Assembly: GCF_003851685.1 (NCBI RefSeq)
Contig: NZ_CP027727.1
Coordinates: 1-64,000 of the forward strand
Source of the DNA: Pseudomonas sp. R5-89-07
GTDB lineage: Bacteria; Pseudomonadota; Gammaproteobacteria; Pseudomonadales; Pseudomonadaceae
Direction: 5' to 3'
DNA length: 64,000 bases
A program made the translations under genes and the position numbers. Every line of letters begins with the position of its first letter. The stretch's first letter is position 1. Of this stretch, positions 44,023-52,701 are shown piece by piece. Under the pieces are notes generated by a model, which was not told the DNA's origin, did no database searches, and worked only from the letters and a program-made list of their open reading frames with translations.

Positions 44023-44110
44023 TGTGGGAGGGGGCTTGCCCCCGATAGCGGTATATCAGCCACGCAAGCACTGGCTGACTAATCGTCATCGGGAGCAAGC
44101 CCCTCCCACA
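44023..44110. repeat. REP doublet, family A, one arm degenerate
   Basis: The left arm (44023-44046) matches the family A consensus. The right arm (44088-44110) has one substitution and one base missing. It lies between osmC and DUF1161 copy 2. Confidence 0.88.
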
Positions 44111-44215
44111 TTTAGTTCTGCGTTAAATCAGAACTCGTGTTTCATGGATGTGGTCCTATAGCTTATGCAGCCTTAGCCGCACATCCGTGCGCAATGCATT
44201 CAGGGAGCTACACAC

Positions 44216-44455
44216 ATGAAACGTTTTGCTTTGGCAATCATCTGCGGTGTATTGGCCACTTCGGCCGTGGCCGCGCCAAAAGATTGCGAAGAGCTCAGAA
44301 AGGAAATCGAAGTGAACATCCAGGCCAAGGCGATCCCGTCCTACACCCTGGAAATCATCACTGCCGAAGAAGCCAAGAACCATGACAGCGCCATGATTGT
44401 CGGTTCGTGCGAAAACGGCACCAAACGCATCATCTACCAGAAAAACAACGATTGA
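44216..44455 (+). CDS. DUF1161 periplasmic protein, copy 2
   Basis: This 79-residue exported protein has a signal peptide (MKRFALAIICGVLATSAVAA) and the same C-x-n-C pattern (KDCEELRKEI, VGSCENGTKRIIYQ) as the copy at 41992. The two differ at most other positions, so they are old paralogues rather than a recent duplication. Function unknown. Confidence 0.87.
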   Translation: MKRFALAIICGVLATSAVAAPKDCEELRKEIEVNIQAKAIPSYTLEIITAEEAKNHDSAMIVGSCENGTKRIIYQKNND

Positions 44456-44878
44456 TCAGATGCAGTTCACACTGCGCTCTTCGGCCAGCAACTGACGCGC
44501 CGAGTCATACAGGCGGATGTTGGGCGTGAAGGCTAGTGAGCGCCCTTCCAGTACGTAGCGTTGCCCGGCCTGGAAGTGGTCGTACTGCAGGGTCATGAAG
44601 CAGGTTCGATACATCATCTGGCTGAGCCCTCCCAACCCACCGCCGGCGGGCACTTCGAAGTCGAAGCGCACCATCAGTTCGTGGGCTCCGGGCGGCATCT
44701 GGAAAAAACGCCCATCGTCGAGGTTTTTCCCATCCAGGCGCTGCGCCATGACCAATTTGGCGCCCGGTGTCGGCGTGGTGAAGTCTACCCAGGCCTGCTG
44801 CGGGTCCACGGGTGGGACGGGTGTCGATGTGCAAGCGCTGAGCAATAGGGCGGCGACGGGAAACAGAAACGGGCGCAT
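44456..44878 (-). CDS. Small lipoprotein of unknown function
   Basis: This is a 140-residue predicted lipoprotein with lipobox LLLSACTST, Cys16 being the lipidated residue. The mature part contains Gly-rich GGGLGGLSQMMY and several cysteines but no domain I recognise. Its stop abuts the end of the converging DUF1161 gene. The divergent neighbour is also a lipoprotein. Confidence 0.82.
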   Translation of the reverse strand: MRPFLFPVAALLLSACTSTPVPPVDPQQAWVDFTTPTPGAKLVMAQRLDGKNLDDGRFFQMPPGAHELMVRFDFEVPAGGGLGGLSQMMYRTCFMTLQYDHFQAGQRYVLEGRSLAFTPNIRLYDSARQLLAEERSVNCI

Positions 44879-44994
44879 GGCAGGTACTCAACGCAAGAAG
44901 GTATTTTGAGTATAAACATGCCATCACGTGGAAAATTCAAATTCATTTCAAGCGCATCGGCCTGGCGGATACACCACTTGGGAGCAGTCGCGGC

Positions 44995-46068
44995 ATGATC
45001 AGGCGTTTTCTTGCAGGGCTGATGGTTGTGCTGCTCAGCGGCTGCTCCAGCGTCAGTTATTACAGCCAATTGGCCAGTGGCCAATGGGAGCTGCTGTGTG
45101 CGCGGCAACCGGTGGCCGAGGTCATCGCCGATCCGGCCCGGCCTCAAGGGTTGCGCGAGCATCTTGTGCAATCCCAGAAAGCCCGCACTTTCGCCAGTCA
45201 ACAGTTGCACTTGCCAGACAATCAAAGCTACCGGCTCTACGCCGATATTGGCCGGCCCTATGTGGTGTGGAATGTCTTCGCCACGCAGGAATTTTCTCTG
45301 TCTCCTGAAAATCACTGCTTTCCCATCGCCGGGTGCGTCGCCTACCACGGCTATTACAGCCAGGGCGCGGCGCGCGGTGAGGCGGCGTTGCTGCGTCAAC
45401 AAGGCATGGACGTGTCGATCGGCGGCGTCGAAGCCTATTCCACCTTGGGTTGGTTCAACGACCCGATCATGAATACGATGATGCACTGGGGCGATGAGCG
45501 CCTGGCCACGTTGATCTTCCACGAGTTGGCGCATCAGCGTTTCTATCTGAAGGACGACACCGGCTTCAATGAGTCATTTGCTACCTTCGTCGAGCAGGAA
45601 GGTACCCGCCAATGGCGAGCCGCCCGTGGCCTGGCGCCCGTCAGCGATGCGGCGTTGCAGCAGCGTGACCAGTTTATCCAGCTGATTCTCGATACCCGCA
45701 AACGGTTGGAAAACCTCTACGCCCAGCCGCTGCCCGCCGAGGCGATGCGGGCGGGCAAAGCGGCAGCGTTCGAGCGTTTGCGCAACGACTACCAGCAACT
45801 GCGCGACAGCCAATGGGGCGGTGACAAGCGCTATGACGCCTGGATCAACCAGCCGATGAACAACGCCCGGCTGTTGCCTTTCGGACTGTATGACCAATGG
45901 GTGCCGGCGTTTGCCGCATTGTTTCGGCAGGAAGGCGGGGATTGGGTCAGGTTCTATCGGGCGGTGCAGGCGTTGGGCGGTTTGGCTGCGCCAGAGCGCA
46001 AGGCCCGTTTGCAGCAATTGATGAACGGGCACCAGGAGATGGCCGCCGAGGCGCCTGGATACAAGTGA
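44995..46068 (+). CDS. Predicted aminopeptidase lipoprotein
   Basis: This 357-residue lipoprotein has lipobox VLLSGCSSV. The zinc-peptidase motif HELAH sits in TLIFHELAHQRFYL, with a downstream Glu in GFNESFATFVEQEG as a likely third ligand. This is the pattern of a conserved proteobacterial family described as predicted aminopeptidases. It acts in the periplasm, with the membrane of insertion undetermined (Ser follows the Cys). The substrate is unknown. Confidence 0.86.
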   Translation: MIRRFLAGLMVVLLSGCSSVSYYSQLASGQWELLCARQPVAEVIADPARPQGLREHLVQSQKARTFASQQLHLPDNQSYRLYADIGRPYVVWNVFATQEFSLSPENHCFPIAGCVAYHGYYSQGAARGEAALLRQQGMDVSIGGVEAYSTLGWFNDPIMNTMMHWGDERLATLIFHELAHQRFYLKDDTGFNESFATFVEQEGTRQWRAARGLAPVSDAALQQRDQFIQLILDTRKRLENLYAQPLPAEAMRAGKAAAFERLRNDYQQLRDSQWGGDKRYDAWINQPMNNARLLPFGLYDQWVPAFAALFRQEGGDWVRFYRAVQALGGLAAPERKARLQQLMNGHQEMAAEAPGYK

Positions 46069-46140
46069 TATTTACGTATCGCACGGCTCTGAGGCGCGGT
46101 GATTAAAGTTTCCTGACCTTTACAGTCTCAGGTTTTACTC

Positions 46141-48783
46141 ATGTCCCTGCATCAGAACACCCCAACCTTGACGGCGATCGATCCACGCGGATTGGCTGTG
46201 CGCACGGTTGGTTACTACCGGGCGACTGCCCAGGTCGAGCTTGAGGCGCGTATCGGCCGCCAAGTGTTCAACGCTTCGGGTTTCCTCGTGCAGCAGTACG
46301 GGCCGCGTCAGTGGATGGCCAGTGACTCGCAGGGGGTGAAAAAAGCCAGTCACGTGACGGCCTGCAGCCTCGGGGGCCAGCCGATCTACATCGACAGCAC
46401 GGATGCGGGCTGGCGCTTGACGTTGCTGGGTGCCGCAGGTCAGTGGTTGCACAGGTGGGACGGTCGCGGCGCTCACCGTAGGTGCACTTATGACGCTTCG
46501 CTGCGGCCCGTGGCAGTGTTCGAGCAGGCGGCCGATGAGTCATCTGAGCGCTGTGTAGAAAGGTTGGAATATGCCGCTAATTCAACGGCTGAGGCGGTGA
46601 ACAATCGCTGCGGCCGGCTGGTGGTGCATGACGGCGAGTGCCTCAGGACGCGCTTTGAGGCCTATGGGCTGCAGGGGCATGTAGTAAGGCAGGCACAGCG
46701 TTTTCTTCGAGAGACTGCAACGGTCAACTGGCCCTTGCAAGCCACACAGCGAGAAGCGTTATTGCAGGATGAAGACTTCGTGACGTCATGGCGTTTCAGT
46801 GCGCTGGGGGAAGAGCTTCAGCAGGTAGATGCAAAAAACAATGTGAAAGACAGTCGTTATGGACGCATCGGTGAGCTACTGGAAGTGGGCGTCACCCTGG
46901 CGGGCGGTACTCGTCAGGTCATCGCGGCTGGGGCTGGCTACAACGCCAGTGGCCAAGTGATCACCCAACGCGCTGGCAACGGCGTGGTAAGCAAGTGGAG
47001 CTACGACGCACGCAGTCAGCGGCTGGAGCGACTATTGACCTATCGCAGCGGGGCAAAGAAAGAACGATTGCAGGATTTGACGTACAGCTACGACCACGTC
47101 GGCAACGTAATCAAGATTGTCGACGCAGCCCAACCCATCCAGTGGTCGAGCAACGCCCAGGTCATAGCGGTCAGCCGCTATGCCTATGACACGTTCTATC
47201 AGTTGGTCCAGGCCAGGGGGCGGGAGAATGCGCACAACAGCGCTGGACCGGGACTGCCCACGCGGGCCACTTTCGGCGCGGCAAACGATAGCCAATGGCG
47301 CAACTACACCCGCACCTATACCTATGACGCCGATGGCAACCTGCAAAAGCTGCAGCACGTGCCTAGCAGTGGCAGCGGCTACACGCGGACGATGAAGGTA
47401 GCGACGGTGGGCAACCAAAGTCTGCCGAGTACAGGCCCATTGATCGAGTCGCCCGGATTGGGCAAGGGTTTTGACCTCAATGGTAACCAGCAGCAACTTG
47501 AGCGTGGGCAGACCCTGAACTGGGATGTGTCCAACCGATTGGCCAGTGTTGTGTTGGTGGCCCGTGAGGATGGGGCTAACGATCAAGAGCTGTACGGCTA
47601 TGATGCCGCCGGTCGGCGGGTGATAAAACACTGCATATCCCGGGCGCGTGCGCTCACTCATCGTGCGCAGGTGTGCTATCTGCCGGGGCTGGAAGTACGG
47701 CGCGACAGTGCCAGTGGCCAATGGCTGAATGTCTTGAATATTGAAGTCGGCCGCTACAGCGTGCGGATACTTCAATGGGAAAAGGGTCGCCCTGCTGAAC
47801 TTGCGAACCATTCCATTCGTTGCAACCTGTCGGATCACTTGGGCAGCAGCACCCTGGAGCTGGATGAAAAGGCCCTGTTGATCAGTCAGGAAAGTTACTA
47901 CCCATTTGGCGGCACTGCAGGGTGGGCGGCGAGAAGCGCCGTTCAGGCCAGCTACAAGACTCGCCGCTACAGTGGCAAGGAACTTGATGCGACAGGGCTT
48001 TATTACTACGGGTTGCGTTACTACGCGCCCTGGTTGCAGCGTTGGATCAGCCCGGATCCGGCAGGCACGATTGACGGGCTGAATCGATACCGGATGGTGC
48101 ACAACAACCCGATGAACAGGGTTGATCGCCAAGGGATGATTACCTCCTTGCCCACCGACTGGAGTTCGGCAGGTCGAGGCAGGTTGCCAAGCCTTGGGCA
48201 CAACGTGGCCCAGGGCGCTGCACAAGGCGTGGTACTGGGCGGGGTTGCTGCGCTAGGGGCCAAGCTGACGGGCGTTGTGGGCGCCTCGGTCGCCTTTGGC
48301 GCGTTCGTCGCCGGTGGCGTAGGTTTAGCCGCGGTACGCAACGTTTCGGATGAAATCCGTCATTCATTGTGGGTAGGGTCACCCAGTTATCACAAGCTCG
48401 TCGCGGGTGCGGAGTCGGCTTCTGCGCTGTTGAATGCAGCGTATGCGGCGATCGATGATCCCGCTAACGTAACTGAACTAAATCAGCTGAATGCGCGGTT
48501 TTTCGGGGCAAGGCAAGGCGCGAGCAACCTGCAGGAAACGATGTCTGCGGTGAGTTACTACCATGACAACTTTCACAGAATAAGTGTCATGGAGCACCAT
48601 GAAGGCAGGACCACCGTTGAGGCGATTTCAGCCAGAGGCACATTGGAGTCCGGCACGCTGACGATGCCAGGCTTAAAACGACTGATGTATTTTCAGCGCA
48701 ATTTTCTGGAGCGGTCTTCTACAGAGGAAATCGCTCATACATTCATTCATGGTCACTCACAGCGCGCTCGCTACCCACGATGA
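46141..48783 (+). CDS. TccC-like RHS toxin with unrecognised C-terminal domain
   Basis: This 880-residue RHS/YD-repeat protein resembles the C component of insecticidal Tc toxins. The N terminus (TPTLTAIDPRGLAVRTVGYY; STDAGWRLTLLGAAGQWLHR) and YD repeats such as YTYDADGNLQKL lead to the RHS core end (GLYYYGLRYYAPWLQRWISP, then NPMNRVDRQG at 656-665), where TccC proteins self-cleave. Residues 666-880 form the variable toxin part: a Gly/Ala-rich hydrophobic stretch (about 690-730), then a domain I do not recognise. No TcA or TcB partner gene is in the window. The frame closes 35 bases into an overlapping ORF that looks like its true 3' end. Confidence 0.85.
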   Translation: MSLHQNTPTLTAIDPRGLAVRTVGYYRATAQVELEARIGRQVFNASGFLVQQYGPRQWMASDSQGVKKASHVTACSLGGQPIYIDSTDAGWRLTLLGAAGQWLHRWDGRGAHRRCTYDASLRPVAVFEQAADESSERCVERLEYAANSTAEAVNNRCGRLVVHDGECLRTRFEAYGLQGHVVRQAQRFLRETATVNWPLQATQREALLQDEDFVTSWRFSALGEELQQVDAKNNVKDSRYGRIGELLEVGVTLAGGTRQVIAAGAGYNASGQVITQRAGNGVVSKWSYDARSQRLERLLTYRSGAKKERLQDLTYSYDHVGNVIKIVDAAQPIQWSSNAQVIAVSRYAYDTFYQLVQARGRENAHNSAGPGLPTRATFGAANDSQWRNYTRTYTYDADGNLQKLQHVPSSGSGYTRTMKVATVGNQSLPSTGPLIESPGLGKGFDLNGNQQQLERGQTLNWDVSNRLASVVLVAREDGANDQELYGYDAAGRRVIKHCISRARALTHRAQVCYLPGLEVRRDSASGQWLNVLNIEVGRYSVRILQWEKGRPAELANHSIRCNLSDHLGSSTLELDEKALLISQESYYPFGGTAGWAARSAVQASYKTRRYSGKELDATGLYYYGLRYYAPWLQRWISPDPAGTIDGLNRYRMVHNNPMNRVDRQGMITSLPTDWSSAGRGRLPSLGHNVAQGAAQGVVLGGVAALGAKLTGVVGASVAFGAFVAGGVGLAAVRNVSDEIRHSLWVGSPSYHKLVAGAESASALLNAAYAAIDDPANVTELNQLNARFFGARQGASNLQETMSAVSYYHDNFHRISVMEHHEGRTTVEAISARGTLESGTLTMPGLKRLMYFQRNFLERSSTEEIAHTFIHGHSQRARYPR
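48740..48750. repeat. CATT tandem repeat at the frame junction of the RHS gene
   Basis: CATTCATTCAT is 2.75 copies of a 4-base unit. Removing one unit would shift the RHS frame exactly into the overlapping ORF at 48749 and extend the protein from 880 to about 958 residues. Confidence 0.7.
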
Positions 48784-49021
48784 AGGCGGTAGTTCGGCCA
48801 CCGAGGAGACGTTGTCGTCCTACTTGGACCGACTACGCAGTGAGAGGATTTCACTGGCCACCAGTGCGGAGGCCAACACCCATTATTTTTCTTTGTTGGC
48901 CGCCTTGCACCTCAATAAAGCCGACTATCTGCGCAGGAAAAACAGGCTGACCAGTGGAATATCCGCTCACCGTGCAAGCGCACCGGCGGCAAGTGCTCCG
49001 GTGCGCAGACGCAGGCCTTGA
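48749..49021 (+). pseudogene. Overlapping ORF, probable displaced C terminus of the RHS toxin
   Basis: This 90-codon frame starts inside the RHS gene, one base out of phase, and has protein-like composition (ETLSSYLDRLRSERISLATS, THYFSLLAALHLNKADYLRR) followed by an Ala/Pro/Arg-rich tail. Its ATG has no Shine-Dalgarno at a usable distance; GAGGAAA is 18 bases away. The first reading is that it was once continuous with the toxin and was cut off by a CATT duplication. The alternative is a separate coupled gene, for instance an immunity protein. It converges on the HAD gene with 16 bases between. Confidence 0.55.
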
Positions 49022-49037
49022 AAGACAACGTGGCCTG

Positions 49038-49697
49038 TTAACGGTGGCGCATGAACGCCTGGTGCAACTCGGCCACTGTTTCAAAGTGCCAGGTGGGCGC
49101 CTCGGCATGCAGCTCTTCAAAGCTGCCAAACCCATACCCTACCGCCGCCGAGTCCAGCCCATTGCTGCGCGCGCCGATCAGGTCGTGCTTGCGATCACCG
49201 ATCATCAAGGTGGTGGACGGGTCCAGCCCCTCTTCGCGCACCAGGTGGGCGATCAGCTCGACTTTGTTGGTGCGTGTGCCATCCAGCTCGCTGCCGTAAA
49301 TCACCTTGAAGTGCCTGGCGAAGTCGAAATGCCGCGCGATCTCGCGGGCGAACTCCCACGGCTTGGAAGTGGCCACATACAGCTGGCGGCCCTGGCTGTT
49401 CAGCTCTTCCAGCAAGGGCATCACCCCGTCGAACACCTGGTTTTCATACAGCCCGGTCACCTTGAAGCGCTCGCGATAGAAATTCACCGCCTCCCACGCC
49501 TTGGCCTCGTCGAAGCGATAGAGCTGCATGAACGCTTGCAGCAACGGCGGGCCGATGAAGTGTTCGAGTTTGGTCAGGTCCGGCTCATCGATGCCCAGTT
49601 TGCCCAGGGCGTACTGGATCGAACGGGTGATGCCCTCGCGCGGGTCGGTGAGGGTGCCATCGAGGTCAAACAGGACGGTGGGGTGGTGCAAGGTCAT
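49038..49697 (-). CDS. HAD family phosphatase, phosphoglycolate-phosphatase-like
   Basis: This 219-residue HAD hydrolase has the nucleophile motif VLFDLDGTLTDP at the N terminus, motif II ATSKPWEFA and motif IV MIGDRKHDLIGARSNG, with a helical cap of subclass I. The specificity (phosphoglycolate, nucleotide or other) cannot be fixed. Its start overlaps the end of the gamma-carbonic anhydrase-like gene, so the two are probably co-transcribed. Confidence 0.9.
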   Translation of the reverse strand: MTLHHPTVLFDLDGTLTDPREGITRSIQYALGKLGIDEPDLTKLEHFIGPPLLQAFMQLYRFDEAKAWEAVNFYRERFKVTGLYENQVFDGVMPLLEELNSQGRQLYVATSKPWEFAREIARHFDFARHFKVIYGSELDGTRTNKVELIAHLVREEGLDPSTTLMIGDRKHDLIGARSNGLDSAAVGYGFGSFEELHAEAPTWHFETVAELHQAFMRHR

Positions 49698-50236
49698 TGG
49701 TCGAATCCTTGCGCGATGTGCAGGTCTTTGAGCTTCACGTAGTTCGCCGCGCTGTAGGTGAAAAAGGCACGCTCCTTGTCGGTGAGCGGGCGGACCTGTT
49801 TAACCGGGCTGCCAACGTACAAAAAGCCGCTGGCGAGTGTCTTGCCCGGCGGCACCAGGCTGCCGGCCCCAATGATCACGTCATCCTCCACCACGGCGCC
49901 GTCCATCACGATGCTGCCCATGCCGATCAGAATGCGGCTGCCCACGGTGCAGCCATGCAACATGACTTTATGAGCGATGGTCACGTCGTCACCGATCAGC
50001 AGCGGAAAACCGTCCGGGTTGAACGGGCCGGCGTGGGTAATGTGCAGCACACAGCCGTCTTGCACGCTGGTGCGTGCGCCGATGCGGATGCGGTGCATGT
50101 CGCCGCGAATCACCGTCAAGGGCCAGACTGAGCTGTCGGCGCCGATTTCGACATCGCCGATCACCACCGCCGAAATATCGACAAAAGCCCCGGAGCCCAG
50201 GGTGGGCGTGTGGTTCTGATAGGTGCGAAGGGTCAC
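49694..50236 (-). CDS. Gamma-carbonic anhydrase family hexapeptide protein
   Basis: This 180-residue left-handed beta-helix protein of the YrdA/PaaY type has hexapeptide repeats throughout (GDVEIGADSSVWPLTVIRGD, VTIAHKVMLHGCTVGSRILI). Histidines placed for zinc (CVLHITHAG and IAHKVMLHG) are present. Enzymatic carbonic anhydrase activity is variable in this family. Its stop region overlaps the HAD gene start (ATGA). Confidence 0.9.
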   Translation of the reverse strand: MTLRTYQNHTPTLGSGAFVDISAVVIGDVEIGADSSVWPLTVIRGDMHRIRIGARTSVQDGCVLHITHAGPFNPDGFPLLIGDDVTIAHKVMLHGCTVGSRILIGMGSIVMDGAVVEDDVIIGAGSLVPPGKTLASGFLYVGSPVKQVRPLTDKERAFFTYSAANYVKLKDLHIAQGFDQ

Positions 50237-50337
50237 GATAGCCTCTCTCTGTTGTACTGATAGCTGCGGTGGGTGTTGATTGTAATTAAGATGGCCCCAT
50301 CTTTGTCTTATCAGTTTCTTCAGCCAAGGTGCCCACC

Positions 50338-52389
50338 GTGAGCGCGAACAATCCTCTTCTGCAGCCCTACGACCTGCCGCCGTTCTCGGCGATCCGTGCC
50401 GAGCATGTCCAGCCGGCCATCGAACAGATCCTTGCCGATAACCGTGCGGCTATCGCAGACATCCTGCAAAGTCAGGGAAAAAATCCGACATGGGCGGGCC
50501 TGATTCTGGCCATGGACGAGCTGAACGACCGCCTGGGCGCCGCCTGGAGCCCGGTCAGCCACCTCAACGCCGTGTGCAACAGTGCCGAGCTGCGCGAAGC
50601 CTATGAGGCGTGCCTGCCGGCATTGAGCGCCTATTCCACCGAGATGGGGCAGAACCGTGAACTGTTCCAGGCTTTCGAAGCCCTGGCCAACAGCCCCGAG
50701 GCCGCCGGTTTCGACGTGGCGCAGAAAACCATCCTCGAACACTCGCTGCGCGACTTCCGCCTGTCGGGTATTGATTTGCCGCCAGCGCAGCAAAAGCGCT
50801 ACGCCGAGGTGCAAAGCAAGCTTTCGGAGCTGGGCAGCAAATTCTCCAACCAGTTGCTGGACGCCACCCAGGCCTGGACCAGGCACGTCACCGACGAAGC
50901 CACCCTTGCCGGCCTGACCGATTCGGCCAAGGCGCAAATGGCTGCGGCCGCCCAGGCCAAAGGGCTTGATGGCTGGCTGATCACCCTGGAATTTCCGAGC
51001 TACTACGCGGTAATGACCTACGCCCAGGACCGCGCCCTGCGTGAAGAGGTCTACGCGGCCTACTGCACCCGCGCGTCGGACCAGGGCCCGAATGCCGGCC
51101 AGAACGACAACGGCCCGGTGATGGAGCAGATCCTCGACCTGCGCCAGGAACTGGCACAGCTGCTGGGCTACGCCTCGTTCGCCGAACTGAGCCTGGCCAC
51201 CAAAATGGCCGAGTCCAGCGACCAGGTGCTGAGTTTCCTGCGCGACCTGGCCCAGCGCAGTAAACCGTTCGCGACGCAGGACCTGCAACAGCTCAAGGCC
51301 TACGCCGCCGAACAAGGTTGCCCCGACCTGCAAAGCTGGGACAGCGGTTTCTATGGCGAAAAACTGCGCGAGCAGCGCTACAGCGTGTCCCAGGAAGCGC
51401 TGCGCGCCTACTTCCCGATCGACAAGGTACTGGGCGGCCTGTTTGCCATCGTGCAGCGCCTGTACGGCATCGAAATCGCCGAGCAGAAAGGCTTCGACGC
51501 CTGGCACCCGGATGTACGCCTGTTCGAGATCAAGGAAAACGGCCAGCATGTCGGCCGCTTCTTCTTTGACCTGTATGCCCGCGCCAACAAGCGCGGCGGT
51601 GCCTGGATGGACGGCGCCCGCGACCGTCGCCGCACCCTCGACGGTGTGCTGCAGAGCCCGGTGGCCAACCTGGTGTGCAACTTCACCCCGGCCGACAGTG
51701 GCAAGCCTGCCCTGCTGACCCACGATGAAGTGACCACCCTGTTCCACGAGTTCGGCCATGGCCTGCACCACCTGCTGACCCGCGTCGAACATGCCGGCGT
51801 GTCCGGTATCAACGGCGTGGCCTGGGATGCGGTGGAGTTGCCGAGCCAGTTCATGGAAAACTGGTGCTGGGAGCCTGAAGGCCTGGCGCTGATTTCCGGC
51901 CACTACGAAACCGGTGAGCCGCTGCCGCAGGACCTGCTGGAAAAAATGCTCGCGGCGAAAAATTTCCAGTCCGGCCTGATGATGGTGCGCCAGCTGGAAT
52001 TCTCGCTGTTCGACTTCGAATTGCACGCCACCCACGGCGACGGTCGCAGTGTGGCGCAGGTGCTTGAAGGCGTGCGCGATGAGGTTTCGGTAATGCGCCC
52101 ACCGGCCTACAACCGCTTCCCTAACAGCTTCGCGCACATCTTCGCTGGCGGTTATGCCGCGGGTTATTACAGCTACAAATGGGCCGAAGTGCTGTCGGCG
52201 GATGCCTTCTCCAAGTTCGAAGAAGACGGCGTGCTCAATGCCCAGACTGGCCGTGCCTTCCGTGAAGCGATCCTTGCGCGGGGCGGCTCCCAGGAACCGA
52301 TGGTGTTGTTCGTAGACTTCCGCGGACGTGCACCGTCGATTGACGCACTCTTGCGCCACAGTGGCCTGAGTGAGGACGCAGCAGCATGA
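50338..52389 (+). CDS. prlC: Oligopeptidase A (M3 family)
   Basis: This cytoplasmic zinc metallopeptidase degrades peptides such as cleaved signal peptides. It has 683 residues with the M3 active site TLFHEFGHGLHHLL and a downstream ENWCWEPEGLALIS segment containing the third ligand. The GTG at 50338 (VSANNPLLQPYDLPPF) matches the usual N terminus and has AAGG about nine bases upstream; an in-frame GTG three codons earlier is less likely. It overlaps the yheV-like gene by four bases (ATGA). Confidence 0.95.
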   Translation: MSANNPLLQPYDLPPFSAIRAEHVQPAIEQILADNRAAIADILQSQGKNPTWAGLILAMDELNDRLGAAWSPVSHLNAVCNSAELREAYEACLPALSAYSTEMGQNRELFQAFEALANSPEAAGFDVAQKTILEHSLRDFRLSGIDLPPAQQKRYAEVQSKLSELGSKFSNQLLDATQAWTRHVTDEATLAGLTDSAKAQMAAAAQAKGLDGWLITLEFPSYYAVMTYAQDRALREEVYAAYCTRASDQGPNAGQNDNGPVMEQILDLRQELAQLLGYASFAELSLATKMAESSDQVLSFLRDLAQRSKPFATQDLQQLKAYAAEQGCPDLQSWDSGFYGEKLREQRYSVSQEALRAYFPIDKVLGGLFAIVQRLYGIEIAEQKGFDAWHPDVRLFEIKENGQHVGRFFFDLYARANKRGGAWMDGARDRRRTLDGVLQSPVANLVCNFTPADSGKPALLTHDEVTTLFHEFGHGLHHLLTRVEHAGVSGINGVAWDAVELPSQFMENWCWEPEGLALISGHYETGEPLPQDLLEKMLAAKNFQSGLMMVRQLEFSLFDFELHATHGDGRSVAQVLEGVRDEVSVMRPPAYNRFPNSFAHIFAGGYAAGYYSYKWAEVLSADAFSKFEEDGVLNAQTGRAFREAILARGGSQEPMVLFVDFRGRAPSIDALLRHSGLSEDAAA

Positions 52390-52661
52390 GTGAAGGGCCT
52401 GTGATTACCAAAAAGCAATTTATCGCCGGGGCGGTCTGCCCGGCGTGCAGCGAGCCGGACAAGCTCAAGATGTGGACCGAAGACAGCGTACCGCACCGCG
52501 AATGTGTGGCCTGTGGTTATACCGATACGCTCAATGACCAGGGGCTGTCGGTACCCAAGGAGTTGGGCACGCGGGTCAATACCTCGGCACTGAAAGCGCC
52601 GGCGGACCCGAAGGTGCAAGCGGTGCAGTTCTTCCCCAATCCCAAGCTCAAGAAAGAGTGA
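52386..52661 (+). CDS. yheV: YheV-family zinc-ribbon protein
   Basis: This 91-residue protein has two CxxC pairs, AVCPACSEPDK and RECVACGYTDT, forming a zinc ribbon. In gammaproteobacteria the family is regularly encoded directly after prlC, as here. Translation is coupled through the ATGA overlap. Function unknown. Confidence 0.9.
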   Translation: MSEGPVITKKQFIAGAVCPACSEPDKLKMWTEDSVPHRECVACGYTDTLNDQGLSVPKELGTRVNTSALKAPADPKVQAVQFFPNPKLKKE

Positions 52662-52667
52662 GTGGCT

Positions 52668-52693
52668 GCGGGAGCGAGTACGCTCGCTCCCGC
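52668..52693. terminator. GC-rich hairpin between yheV and tpbA
   Basis: An 11-bp perfect stem (GCGGGAGCGAG / CTCGCTCCCGC) with a TACG loop fills the gap between two converging genes. There is no T-tract. Its core resembles the GGAGCGAGC REP family, so it may be a REP-derived bidirectional terminator. Confidence 0.7.
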
Positions 52694-52701
52694 CGTTGCG
52701 T

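Noticed and set aside
44905..44935. CACGTGGAA in the gap between two lipoprotein genes considered as a parS half-site
   Set aside because: Only one arm is present, so it does not form the ParB palindrome.
46141..48120. RHS YD repeats considered as a DNA-level tandem repeat or CRISPR-like array
   Set aside because: The repeats are degenerate at the protein level and not regular at the DNA level; no repeat-spacer pattern exists.
50320..52359. 679-codon open frame opposite prlC
   Set aside because: It is a shadow of prlC on the other strand; its composition is repetitive and has no protein family features.
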